Assembly (NCBI GenBank): GCA_903813345.2
Contig: CAIIXF020000005.1
Location: 6,229,375-6,293,374, forward strand
DNA length: 64,000 nt
Source of the DNA: Owenia fusiformis
Taxonomy: Eukaryota; Annelida; Polychaeta; Sabellida; Oweniidae
Reading direction: 5' to 3'
Shown: one piece after another, positions 36,896 through 48,300 of the stretch
How the letters are laid out: each line of letters opens with the position of its first letter
Numbering within the stretch: position 1 is the first letter of the stretch
The notes under the pieces: generated by a model
Told to the model about the DNA's origin: nothing
What the model saw: only the letters and a program-made list of their open reading frames with translations
Database searches by the model: none
Made by a program: the position numbers and the translations under genes

Positions 36896-37816
36896 TTATA
36901 GTTTTCTGTTAGATCTACAGTATAAGTTATGATCCATCTTATTTTGGTTGTATTTCACAGTGTGACTTTTACTTTATACTACTTGAAGGAGGGTAATGAC
37001 TAAAGGTTAGGTAACTTTGACTTGAAAATAGGGAATGTCCACAAAAGTCAACAGACAGATGGAAAGAAAATGGGAAAAACTACTGTATTAGTGCACTCTG
37101 TTGAAAGCTTGTGTCTGAACCAATACTCATATCCATGTTATAGGGCTCCACTTTTTTAATTTACAACATTGGCCCCATGTACTACATGTAGGTCTTACAA
37201 TTGAGCTCACTGTAGGTTTCCCAGCATGAGCCTCGACAGTAAAAAAAGATGAATTTCTGAAAATGTTCAAATGCTCATAGTAAATCTTTCTGCCTACATT
37301 TACATGTATGTTTACATTATGAGGATCAATCAAGTTTTATGGCATTACGTTTTTAGCTAGTACAGCTACATGTAGCTGAGTCTCAGCATGTAGTAACAGA
37401 TAGTCTATACTGGCCAAATTTACTATTGATCTATAAATAGAAAAAGCTGAAGAATAAGCCAAAATTAAAAAATAAAGAGATTACATGTATTCAAGTGTCG
37501 AGGCTCATGTTAGAAAAATAAAGGACATTTTCTTCATTGGATTTTGACAAAAAATCTACCCCAGTCTAGCCTGAAACTGAAAAATAATATCAATGACTCA
37601 AATGAATAGATCAAACCAAGAGATCGACAGTCGACTCAGGCTAAATCTTCATTGGTATTTTTATCTCTCGTCGGACTAGGGAGCTGAAAAGTGAAATGAA
37701 GTTTTATGACTTATTTAGGCGAAGTCTTGCTAATTTGCTAAAGGTTTAGAGAAATCGTCAAAATCATAAGCAGATTTCTAAAATGAGACAGAGAAGAAAT
37801 TGTTATCCAACTACTC

Positions 37817-37910
37817 ACTGTTGTTTTCTTCTAGTTATTAACTTAATTACAATAATATTCTCAAAAAATTAGAAAGTTTTAGATTTTTGGTTTTCTATTC
37901 CACCATCTTG
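37817..37910 (-). other. CFAP206: Probable noncoding first exon of CFAP206 (donor end)
   Basis: The start codon exon is preceded by an acceptor, so an upstream exon is needed. On the minus strand a good donor (A|gtgagtag) has its GT at 37818-37817, just downstream of the X-box region. The exon would begin somewhere near 37900. This is inference from splice signals only. Confidence 0.4.
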
Positions 37911-37925
37911 GATTTCTATGGCAAC
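37900..37925 (-). promoter_or_regulatory. RFX X-box-like site next to a YY1-like site
   Basis: On the minus strand 37925-37911 reads GTTGCCATAGAAATC. This matches the RFX X-box pattern RYYNYYATRRNRAC at 13 of 14 positions (last C is T). RFX factors are the known regulators of ciliary genes through X-boxes near the start site, which fits CFAP206. Directly adjacent, 37911-37900 reads CCAAGATGGTGG, like the YY1 core AAGATGG. Local CpG density rises over 37930-38030. Confidence 0.65.
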
Positions 37926-38029
37926 TGCAGTAAAAGTACGAACGTTATTGCTTTAGTCGCTCTTTTTGATTAAAATTTGAAGTCGTTCGTGATATCAATG
38001 CAGTTTTGCGTCGTTCTTCCGGTTTAAAA

Positions 38030-38087
38030 TTATTTGACTTCTAGAAAGTTTTAAATCGAATCTCTCAGTATTCACCGGTAAGATCAA
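38030..38087 (+). other. TMEM168: Probable noncoding first exon of TMEM168 (donor end)
   Basis: The coding exon has an acceptor (tcttttcag) ending at 38329. A matching upstream donor, cg|gtaaga at 38088, would close a noncoding exon whose start near 38000 is not defined. Inferred from splice signals. Confidence 0.4.
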
Positions 38088-38413
38088 TAGCTATAATATA
38101 TCTATAAGTACAGTTAAACAGGAGGGACTCACGTGAATCCTATTATTTGGATTGTAATACAAATGTTGCAGCTAAGTTAACAAAAGTTTGAAGTGAAAAT
38201 ATTTCACTTTCAAAGAAATTTTAAATTTTTTTACACCACTGAGAGAGTCACTGACACCAACATGCAATGTATGTCATCTAAATGTAGCGTACAAATGTAA
38301 ACCATTACGACTGATGATTTTCTTTTCAGGTGATTAGTTGGTGTTACACCATAAATTGAGTCACATAGATAGAAGGCAAAACAACCACAAGCCCTCTATG
38401 AAACAGCATCCTG

Positions 38414-41114
38414 ATGTTTAGAGGACTCCTTGCAGTCCGGTACCACATTATTCATGTGCCCACATACTGTCAAGATCTGATCAAAGTGCGTCTTCCATTG
38501 TTTTGGACACGATTACTGAACATGAAGCGAGAAACACTAGTGCGATACATCGGTTACTTATCAAATTTTGTCCTGTTGGCTGCTATTTGCCTTGGACTCA
38601 ATACAAGATATGTGTATACACAGGATGTATGGATATTAGTCGTTGGGATTATGGCATTGTTCCTATTTGCCATATCTGCTGCATTGTCATATTATTTCTC
38701 ATTTGAGCTACTAGGATTCAGCCTTGCTCGTCTATGGGTCGGTTGTCTTTTGGGTATCTTAGCATTTGCTCATAGTGAAAACATATCTCATGACACCATG
38801 GAGGATTTAATGACGGGATTACTGATTGGTAGTGTAGTGGTGCGCTCCATTATGAATATTGTTGAGAGATTGCTACACATACCAAATGAACATGGAATGT
38901 TACCAGATTTCATGGAGATGCTAGGACTAGCTATAGGAAGCCTTATAATTATAGGGAACAATTTCGTGCCAATATCTTTGCTTGTATGTGCTTTTGCATT
39001 CACTGTTGTAGCCATACAACTAAAATCATACTTGGGATTTCTCAATCTTGTGGGATTGATTTCCATTGTACAGTTCTTATTTTTTCCAAAGCTGCTGAAA
39101 ATACCAGTAAATCATGTTGCTCTGTATACCTTCATGACTCGCCTTGCATTCCAGCCAGTTCTAGATCTCCTTTTCAGCTCCCAGACTACTCTTGAATCAT
39201 GGGAGAGATTTTTCAGCCAATCCAGCTTCTTGCGTCGTATCAACATCTTTGGAGTCATCATACTCGAGCTAATTTTAGTGGGATTTTACGCAAAACAAAT
39301 CCCAAACCACAAGGAATGGTTCATTGTTGTGCCAATATTTATTGTTTTTACTCTTATATGGCTGTGCTTCCATCTAGTCTACTTAATCACGATGTGGCAG
39401 TTGATGAACAAAATTACAGAATGTAACGCTACATTTGAACACAGTCAAGAAGAGGGGAAAAGCCTCACACAAATCATGGCATCCAAAGGTGTGCGTCATT
39501 TTAGTTTGATCTCACAGAGGCTTGTGTTCTTTACGATCGTTTCAACGATATTAGTGTTTGTGATTGGATGGACTGAGAAGACGTCTATATCCGTGGCACT
39601 ATTTTTGATGGTTCTACCAATAGAGTGTGTCACCCTCAGTCTGCTCTGGGAGCTAGGATCAATCCTTGGTGGTATGTGTGTGGGTTATGCTCTAGTGGCG
39701 CCATCTACATATAAAAGGTATGTGTTTTGTTTAAGTTTAAGGCCAAAATTAATTTCATCATTACAGTAATAATTGTAATATATTTAGTATAAGAAAACAT
39801 ATGTTTCAGTACTAGTCAATTAGGAGATAGAAAATTTGCTCTTGAACATTTGAAATGAATGAATGAACAAAAATCTCAAAATTTATTTATTTGTATTTAG
39901 GTCTGATGCCAATGCAACTGTTCTACAGACCACCATCATGCAGGAGTTAGGAGCAATCTCAACACGTATCCTGAATGTAGTTCAACGTTTCTTCACCTTT
40001 CACTACATAGACACATATGGCTGTGATTATTGCTCCAGTGGTCTCACCCTAGAGTCTGTGGAGACCAAACTTAAATGTAAGTTAAGCTATATACAAAGGG
40101 ACAGTGTTCATGCCAAACTGAAGGAATTTTATTCTGACAGGGTAGAATTAGAGACTAGGCCACTTGAGAAAAGTTCAAAGTTGATAAACATTTAACTTAA
40201 TATACATTTTTTACAGCATTTCTTGAAAGGTGTACCTCAGATGGTCCCAGATTTGACACATACGTTGTGTACTATAGTGGAGAGACCATGGAAAATGGAG
40301 ACTGGGCACTAGCAGGTATTTGGAATTTCAAAAGAAGACTAGTATTCAGAAATCATTTTCACAGGTCAGACAACCACCTCCAGTCATTGAATATACATGT
40401 ATTAGCACACTTAAAGAAACCTGGAAATTGAACCAACAGCCTTTTGAAAACTTGTTCGATGAAATATCAAATTTGCCAATTTCACTTTAAATCTGAAAAA
40501 TTCCATACTTCATATCAAATTTCATGTCAAATCTTTCTTCACATGTTGTGTGTATTCATATTTCAGGAGACAACAGTTTAAACTTAGACACGTTACTTGA
40601 ATGGTGGCGGGAAAAAGATGGTGGGTCTGGATCAAGATTGGTCCTCATCCTTGACACGTGGCACTCACATCAGTGGCTACGTCCAGTACGGCGTATCAAA
40701 GACTGCTATGTCGCACTACAAACCAGTATCATTTCCAAGTATGCGGATGAGGAGACAGTATCAGCGACAAACATTGGTGACTTCACAAAAGAGTTTATGT
40801 ACTTTAATTGTGAAAACGAAGCAGAAATCGATTTTACAGAGAAGAATCGTGTAATCCGAGCACTTTATACAGTCTCACGAAGCTGGACTGATTTCATGTT
40901 TCATTTACCAACAGAGGAGGATATTACAAATCATTGGAACTCCAATTTTCCAAAGTTGACGCGGCCATTGATTAAAGCCACAAACTTGCCAGGGTTGAGC
41001 AGCTTATGTTGTTGTTGCGATTGTGTTTTCCGGTGTTTGCGACGTAAGAAAATGCGCTGGTTGCCCCCAAATGAGCTTGATACAGGACATGGGTTTAAGC
41101 TTGTACGATCATAG
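38414..41114 (+). CDS. TMEM168: Transmembrane protein 168, complete
   Basis: Multipass membrane protein; the vertebrate protein is reported at the nuclear envelope or endomembranes and its function is poorly known. Coding exons are 38414-39717, 39901-40076, 40217-40315 and 40567-41114. Phases agree and give 708 aa (human 697). The N-terminal half has about ten hydrophobic segments. Matches to the vertebrate protein include the RYIGYL and AICLGL block, [36 protein letters not shown]-like DTYGCDY, YYSGET with [24 protein letters not shown] at the C terminus, and a Cys-rich [16 protein letters not shown] segment before it. The C-terminal ~270 residues look globular. The ATG at 38414 is the first after an in-frame TGA at 38399; an internal ATG at 38522 would give 672 aa, but vertebrates also have a short extension before the conserved block. 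Confidence 0.95.
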
Positions 41115-42350
41115 AATTCCATACCAAACAGTATTCTAATAAGTGAAGTCTTCTATATTACTATGTGCATGTGACACAATTTACTTAATCTGTGTGTTCA
41201 TAAAAAATCTCTGCCTTTGAAGTACACCAATCTCAGAAATTTCAGAACCTGCACCATAGACTTTATGACATTCCTTCTTTTTGAAAATAATTGCAGTTTA
41301 GAAAAATTTCTTATAGCAACTTAGTAAATCAATCTTGAAAATGGTGCGTTTTGTGGTTTGCACTTGTCTTATTTGGTCATATTTACAGAAAGAAAAGTTG
41401 TTGTTTTATCAAACTCTTGAATTGAATTAGCAAATTACAGGTGTAATGATAATTTGTGAATTTTTTATAGTCGGAGACTGAGCTGAACTGAGCTACCTTA
41501 ACGTAAAAAAGATCATTTTTAAATGATAAAGGTATTGAATTAAATTCAAATTCTATCACTGTTAACTTATATACTGTTTATTATTATGGGCTTATTAGCC
41601 TTTTGCAGATTATAGACATAGTCAATATTAGCTACCATATCATACTTAATATAAAGGTTATTCAGTGATTGGACCTAAGATAAAAACATATTTTTTTTTA
41701 GTTTGGTGCAAGTTAGTATAAGCAATTTATTGAAATGATAAAAAATTATTGCAAATGTGTACTTAATTCAACATCACAACGATAAATGTATGCTCAATTC
41801 TGGGTGAAAAGGATCAAAATGCCAAAGGATCAATTGAATTTTACAAGAATAGATGACAGAATAAGAATGCCATATATATATACACTGATCAACATGTCAT
41901 CTCAATCCCAGGTAGATCATTGCACACTTGAGTCAACTCACCCCAAGACAGATTTTGTATGCTACTTTACTAGTGAAGGATCCCCTATATTTTATTTTTA
42001 TAAGGATTATCCATGTATGCTTGCTTATCATGTACATAAACTGTATTCTGTCATTTGAATGGTGAATATACCTGGGAAGAATTACCAAAAATATTTTGGT
42101 ATGTGCTTTCAAAATCTGATTTGAGATGTTATCCAGTGTGTATTATTTTTTCTTGAGTTTTGAACTCATGAAGATATCAATATACCTGTACATACTCATG
42201 TATATAAATGATATTTTTTCAAAACCATTGGATAACATTTTTATATGAAGCCTAGATGACCTTGGGATGATTTGACTTGTAACCTGAGTACATTATTAAA
42301 ACATGTTATATTATATTGCATTCCTACCTATCTAGTGTAAGTTCAAAGTA

Positions 42351-42523
42351 CTACAGTGAAACCTGTAAAGTGGAACACCTCTCTGTTAGTGGAACACTTT
42401 TCAGAGTCCCAAGACAAATTAATTGAATGTTAAATAAACCTCTAGTCTAAGTGGAACACCTTCTAAGTGGAACACTTTTTAGAGGTACCAAAGGTGTTCC
42501 ATTCAGACAGGTTTTACTGTACT
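42351..42523. mobile_element. ACAGTRAAACYTGT MITE, best copy
   Basis: The left end 'tacagtgaaacctgt' with 'aagtggaacacct' is matched at the right by 'ggtgttccattcagacaggt' plus 'tttactgta'. Internal direct repeats of 'agtggaacac' are present. The same family is at 11876-12004, 18978-19102, 20814-20982 and 30074-30131. Confidence 0.85.
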
Positions 42524-43254
42524 TCGTTAGATATTATATTTATTTAACTCTATACATTATGTACATGTATATTCATAATTGTATAATAATGTGAACAAAT
42601 GCTTTAAATGCTTAATAAGGCGAGTAAGATAAAACCTGTATTCAATCTATGTGCTCAGTTCCTTTTGTTTTGTGAAGAATTCAATGGAAAATGGAAAATA
42701 TAGATGTGAAGCAAATATGCAGTTTTTGGTACTTTTATTACTCTATTCCTGTAAATATTCAGTTTTAGACGTGTGGAATAACAAAATCACTATGCGTCTA
42801 CTCTGGTTTAAGAGGGTCCCATTGTATTGTGAAAGCAGATTCAGGAAAATAAGGGCCAAAGATTTTCGTGGTGAATTTGCTGAGATTTTCCTCAAATATA
42901 CATCAAAATCCTCACTAAGTACATAATCAAGATTAGGCTTTAGAGCCACTCTCTCAGAAAAGTTGGACAAAGATGCCAAATTTCAACATTACCAAGATTA
43001 GAACCAAAGAATTAAATTACGAATCAAAATCAGTTACATCCAATTGTTACATGATGGGACCCTAGTAGGTGTGCAGTGTTTAAAGCTGGGTTTTCTCGAT
43101 ACTCATTCCGATTAGCAATGAGCAGTGTTACAAAAATCTCGTTTAATCCCTTTAAAGCCTCGGTCACATTTCCTCTACGGCGGCCGTACGGTATGAGGAA
43201 ATGTGAACTCTTTTTATGTCATCATCAGAAATGGCGACATATTGTTAATATCTA

Positions 43255-44377
43255 CAGGGTGGGCCAAAAAAAAACCAATACCCAACTTCAAATCAGGATA
43301 AAAATAGTTACATTCAATATGGTACATTGACTTACATATCATTTTAAAGGTTATACAATTTCAAACAATTTGGTATATAACACTATGTCATGAAATCAAT
43401 AGTAAAGTTTTATTATACTTATTTCGGAGGCCGGGTTGCTATTTAAGGTCTCCAGATTTAAGGGAGAAAATAGTAAATCTGCGGAACTATGTTAATTTTT
43501 ATTTATAGAATATCATTCATTTGTTAGGTGAATACATGCTTGGATATTAATATTTGCATCATTGTGTGACTAAACTTATTGTTTATGAATTTCAGTGTTG
43601 TTTAATAACATTTTATACTTTATTTATTTAAACAATTTTCACAATTGCTCAATATACCCCCACCCCCTCCCCTCTGCATCAACAATAAGCTTCAAGTGGT
43701 AGCGCAATCTATCAATAGCCTTATTGAGAGATTTCTGTTGCAATTCATTTCAGCACTTTAGGATTCTGTTTCAACTCATCAAAGCTGTTTATTGAATGCT
43801 TTTGATTGTACCATTTCCTCGAGATGGCTCCATGTATGGTAATCAAACACATTACATGTAGCATCAGGGCGGTTGGGTGGCCGAGCATTGAGATCAATCA
43901 AATTGACACCTTGTTTGCAAAGGAATGCCAATGTCTCCTGAGATCTATGGTACGAGGCAATGTCTTGTTGGAAAATAAAATCCTCGTCACATATACGTTT
44001 AATGTCTTTTAACAGACCCCCTTTGAGTACTTATTGATAATAAACAACACTAAAATTCATAAACAATAAGTTTAGCCACACAATATGCAAATATACAAGC
44101 ATTTACTTACCTAACAAAATGATATTCTATAAATAAAAAATTAACATTATTCCACAGATTTACTATTTTCTCCCTTAAATCTGGATACCTTAAATACCGA
44201 CCCTGCCTCGCAAATAAGCATAATAAAACGTTAATATTGGTTTCATGACCTAGTGTTATATACCAAATTGTTCGAAAATGGATTTCCTTTAAAATGATAT
44301 ATAAATCAATGTATCATATTGAGCATAGCTATTTTCAGTCTGATTTAAAGTTGGGTATTGTTTTTTGGCCCACCCTG
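43255..44377 (-). mobile_element. Tc1/mariner-type element with ~360-bp inverted repeats
   Basis: Ends are 'cagggtgggccaaaaaa' and its complement 'ggcccaccctg', flanked by TA on both sides (43253-43254 and 44378-44379), the target duplication of the superfamily. The inverted repeats continue for about 360 bases on each side (43255-43625 and 44030-44377) at roughly 90% identity by eye. Only about 400 bases lie between them and hold a transposase fragment. A solitary related end 'ggcccaccctgtat' lies at 45556-45569. Confidence 0.9.
43640..44020 (-). pseudogene. Transposase C-terminal fragment, Tc1/mariner (DDE) type
   Basis: Read on the minus strand, the segment contains FIFQQDIASYHRSQ, which matches the second catalytic Asp block of mariner-type transposases (QQD..PxH). 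About 15 residues on is LIDLNARPPNRPD, which corresponds to the WPxxSPDLNP block. It is followed by a TWSHLEE-like motif. The N-terminal half of the protein is absent and stops follow, so it is not functional. Confidence 0.75.
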
Positions 44378-44655
44378 TATATTTTCAAACTTTTTTTGTG
44401 TTCGGCTGTCGACGTTTGTAATTGATTGCAAGTGGTGACAATTTTGACGCATTTAATATTAATGCATTTTTTTATATATATGGATATCGTATATTGATGT
44501 CTCATTGACTACCATGATGTTTACAGAATCTCTTTTGAACATATCTCAATATGTCGACTTCTGGCCATTCTAAGAGTTTGTCCTTGTTTGTAATGATACC
44601 TACCTTGCCAAAACTGTGTCTGACAAGAGCCGAATTATTAATGCCTCTGTCACAT

Positions 44656-44812
44656 TTGATCTACAGCAACCCTACGGTGGCCGTTGCTTCCCGAAATCGA
44701 GAGAAATGTGTATCATAAAATAGAGGTATAAGCAGTACGATGTGGATTTTCTATATTGATTTTGTGAGGATATAGCCGCCGTAGAGCAAAAGTGTGAATG
44801 AGGGTTAAGAAT
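44656..44812. mobile_element. ~157-bp MITE-like repeat
   Basis: The ends are roughly inverted: 'cctctgtcacatttgatcta' and 'gtagagcaaaagtgtgaatg'. The 'ctacggtggccg' and 'gccgccgtag' blocks lie inside. A related piece lies at 43150-43215 next to the mariner element. Confidence 0.55.
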
Positions 44813-45352
44813 TATTAATCGTGTTACCACCAATCCCGAAGTGTTCACTTTAAAACACCGTAGATCTGCATGTTTATGACTTTTCTGTAATTTTCATGAT
44901 GGAAAACAATTCAAGAATTCAATTTATAGTCACTGTATTGTATGTGCTCTTATCAGCTTTAAGGTTAGTAAAGTGAGATATCTTATAGAATACTTGTAAG
45001 TGTACATATACATGTAAATGCATATATACCTGTAGTAGCCAGGACATTTATTATTAATGCATGTGCTAATTTTGCTGTGAACCTTAAAGGATTGCATATT
45101 AAACACTAGAAGTGCACCATGTCCTTTGATGGCAGAAGTGTTTTCTTTAGTACCAAATAACATGGTATTGTATGGACAAGAAGTCATCTAATTCTTGATA
45201 AAATATTTGCTAAATGTTTATTTGTGAGCCTCATGAGACTTGCGTTACAGCTATTTTATTGAAATAAACATATATAGGACTACATGTACATCCTGTATAT
45301 AGGCCGAGCACAATTGTTCTTATATGTGGAAAAGTGATTGGTTTGATTGAGG

Positions 45353-48300
45353 ATGACAACACAATATTTTGGCGGGATTGAAGCGTAAGTGATACTGCAT
45401 TCCAAATGGGAACGATTTTATGGCCATTTTACAAGACACGTTTTTGGAGCACGTTTTGTAAAATGGCAATAAAATCGTGACCAATGGACATAGACCAATG
45501 AAACTTATGAAAGAACACTGAACAAAAGTTAATATATTGTGCCAAATATGACTATGGCCCACCCTGTATTTTCTTCCACGTAGGATGTCGATCGCCCCAA
45601 GACAATATCAGTATAATCGTATAAAGGGTTATTTATGAAATGCATTTGTCGGCAGCTTGGATATATTTTGATAACAATTTTCCCAGCCACTGAGCATTCA
45701 TATTTTACTATGTCACTTTGACAGAGGAGGGACAAGTTCTACAGTTGTGATATTAAAACTGGATGGTACATTGGTATCAAAACACCCTGGTCCTGGTATG
45801 AACTACTATGTAAGTTTCCTTTTTGCCTTTGTTATGTACACAGTAGAATTCCATTTAATTGTCACTTTTTCCAAAATTGTTCATATCAGATGTACAAAAT
45901 GTAATAATCAAAGCAATTATTGTTATTATGCAGATTGAAGGGCACGCGAAAAGCATAGCTATTCTACACAACTTGGTGGTAGATGCCAAGCGTAGGGCGG
46001 GCATTGAATCAAAAACTGCATTGTTATCTTTGGTAAGTTAGTATGTACATGTATATGGCATGGGTGTATGAAAGAATATAGTGGTCAAATATTTCGCAAT
46101 TACAACTATTATTTTATGACTTCTCTTTTAACAAAGTGACACTCAAATGTGAAATAATAAAACCAGAGAAAATCAAAGATCATATAGAAAGTATCAATAT
46201 GCAATATCAGTCCATTTTGATGAATAAGACCAATTCGATCTTGAGATTGTTAAAGGGGCTATTATGGCAATGGCATATACTACACGAGGCAGTTACCTGT
46301 ATTTGTTCCGCCTCTTCAGGGCATGGCGCTATGTGGTGTATGGAACTGGCAAGAAGATGTAAAGGCGAGAATAGTGAAAGGTCTACTTGAGTTACATCCA
46401 GAAGATACATCCTCTGCCTTTGTTTGTACTGATACAATTGGTCCAATTGCTACAGCATTTCCTCGTGGTAAGAGACGGAGTTCCATTCAGTACTGTAACC
46501 GCTCAATCAAAATTGAGATGAACTTTCTATATGCTTTGGGTTCGGGTACAAAATAGGAATACGTGTTTATTCAATGTGTAAATGGTTACGTCCAAGGTCG
46601 TACATTAGGTCAATGCCATCAATGTTGCAAGGTCACGAGGCAGATCAACAAGGAATTTCTATTATATTGCTGTCTTGCAAGTTCACAATTATTTTAACGT
46701 CGAAATGTTAAATACGACCTCTTGTTCTTCCAGCAAAGAGCTGTTCAATTGCGAGGCAAAGGTGAATATCAAAGTCATCCATATACAAGATCAATGTCCT
46801 TTCTTGTGGCCCTGAACTTACACAAATTAAGGTCAAGGTCACAGGAAAGGTTTATACACCTGGATTTGCCAAGTAATAAGATGACGACCCTTTTGATGCT
46901 CCTAACATCTTTTTCTTTTCATTGTTTGTCAAGAATGTCAAGAATGCCCAGATGGACCAAATTGGATAATTGCAGGAGATTTAACAGATGACCCACTGGA
47001 TACTTGGCTCATTCTCTCTAAAAACAATACACCTTTGTTATTTTTTAAGGAGGAGTTGTGTTAGTGGCAGGTACTGGGTCTAACTGTAATATTGTAAATC
47101 CCGATGGAACATACGCCACGTGTGGGGGTCTTGGCCATTTGCTCGGAGACGAGGGTAGTGGTACGTTATGTTTGTTATATTATAGTCATATCCTGATTTC
47201 AAAAATTCATCAAATTTATCATCAATTTTCGACTATTGTAATTGAGGAAAAAAATTGAGAAAATTTGGAGGTATTGGAAATAAAGTCAAATTACGTTTCT
47301 ATCAATAGAATAAGTATTTTCATGACAGGTTAAGTAAATAAAAATTCAAAGGTAAAGAGGCTTTAATTGGGGAGCTAAGGTTGCCAAACTTATGGAGGGG
47401 AGTGTACATATACCTAAATAGTATTTAAATATATAAATTGTATATTTATTTGTTTAGCTTACTGGATTGTTCATGAAGTAGTCAAGGCAGTGGCCAATTG
47501 GGAAGAGAACTTCATACCTGGAACAGAAGAGTACGAAACGGAAAAGAAACAATGTGATATAAGTGCTGTTCGTCCTCTTGTGAGGAAACACTTTTGTCAG
47601 AATGTGAGTACTTCAATTCGTGGAAATGTTTACACTAACTTTAACACTTATAAAATACACGTTATATGCTTATGTACCATGCAGTTGAGGACCTCGTACG
47701 TCTTGCTCCGAAAGTGGAAAATCTGAACCACAAAATAATCAGCACACTAAAAATGAATATAGGTTGAAAAACCAAGAATGTTTATGAAACATTATTCGTT
47801 GATTTTTTCAATGTAGTTTCATCTTCACTACCACCACTGTTACATAGTCCAGCTACAAGCCCTTCCGCTACACACCTCCCCACTTTTGGTGAAGTAGACT
47901 AATTGCTAACTCATATGCCTTAAGGCCTTTATTATTTTGCAGATTGATAATGACAGTGTCAGAATGCGCAATGATGTTTTGATGTTGGACCACTGTTACC
48001 CAAACTTCAATAAAGCATATTTTGCCAGTCTTTGTGAAGCATGTGCGAACTGTAAGATCGTTTTAAAATAATATTAAGCTTACTTTGCACGGTTTAATAA
48101 TGACAATGTCACAATGATGCATTGCTGTTGGCCTTGTTGGACCAATGCCCATTGTACCCTTTGCATTCGTTTGACTTCACTTCTTAAAAGAGAACTTCGT
48201 CTGTAGTTTAACTAGACTCTGCACGCAGGGTATGCCCATTGCCACCGAAACTTAACAAATACTATGTAGAGCATTTGTAAACTGTAAGATATTCTAAAAT

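Larger units (their letters stand above)
41115..45352. other. Intergenic region between TMEM168 and NAGK
   Basis: No gene is recognised. It holds a TIR MITE (42351-42523), a Tc1/mariner-type element (43255-44377), a 'cggtcacatttcctctacgg' fragment at 43150-43215 related to 44656-44812, and AT-rich filler. Confidence 0.6.

Noticed and set aside
46722-46991. 89-codon open frame within NAGK intron 4
   Set aside because: Composition is unremarkable, it has no recognised domain, and NAGK exons 4 and 5 join in frame without it.
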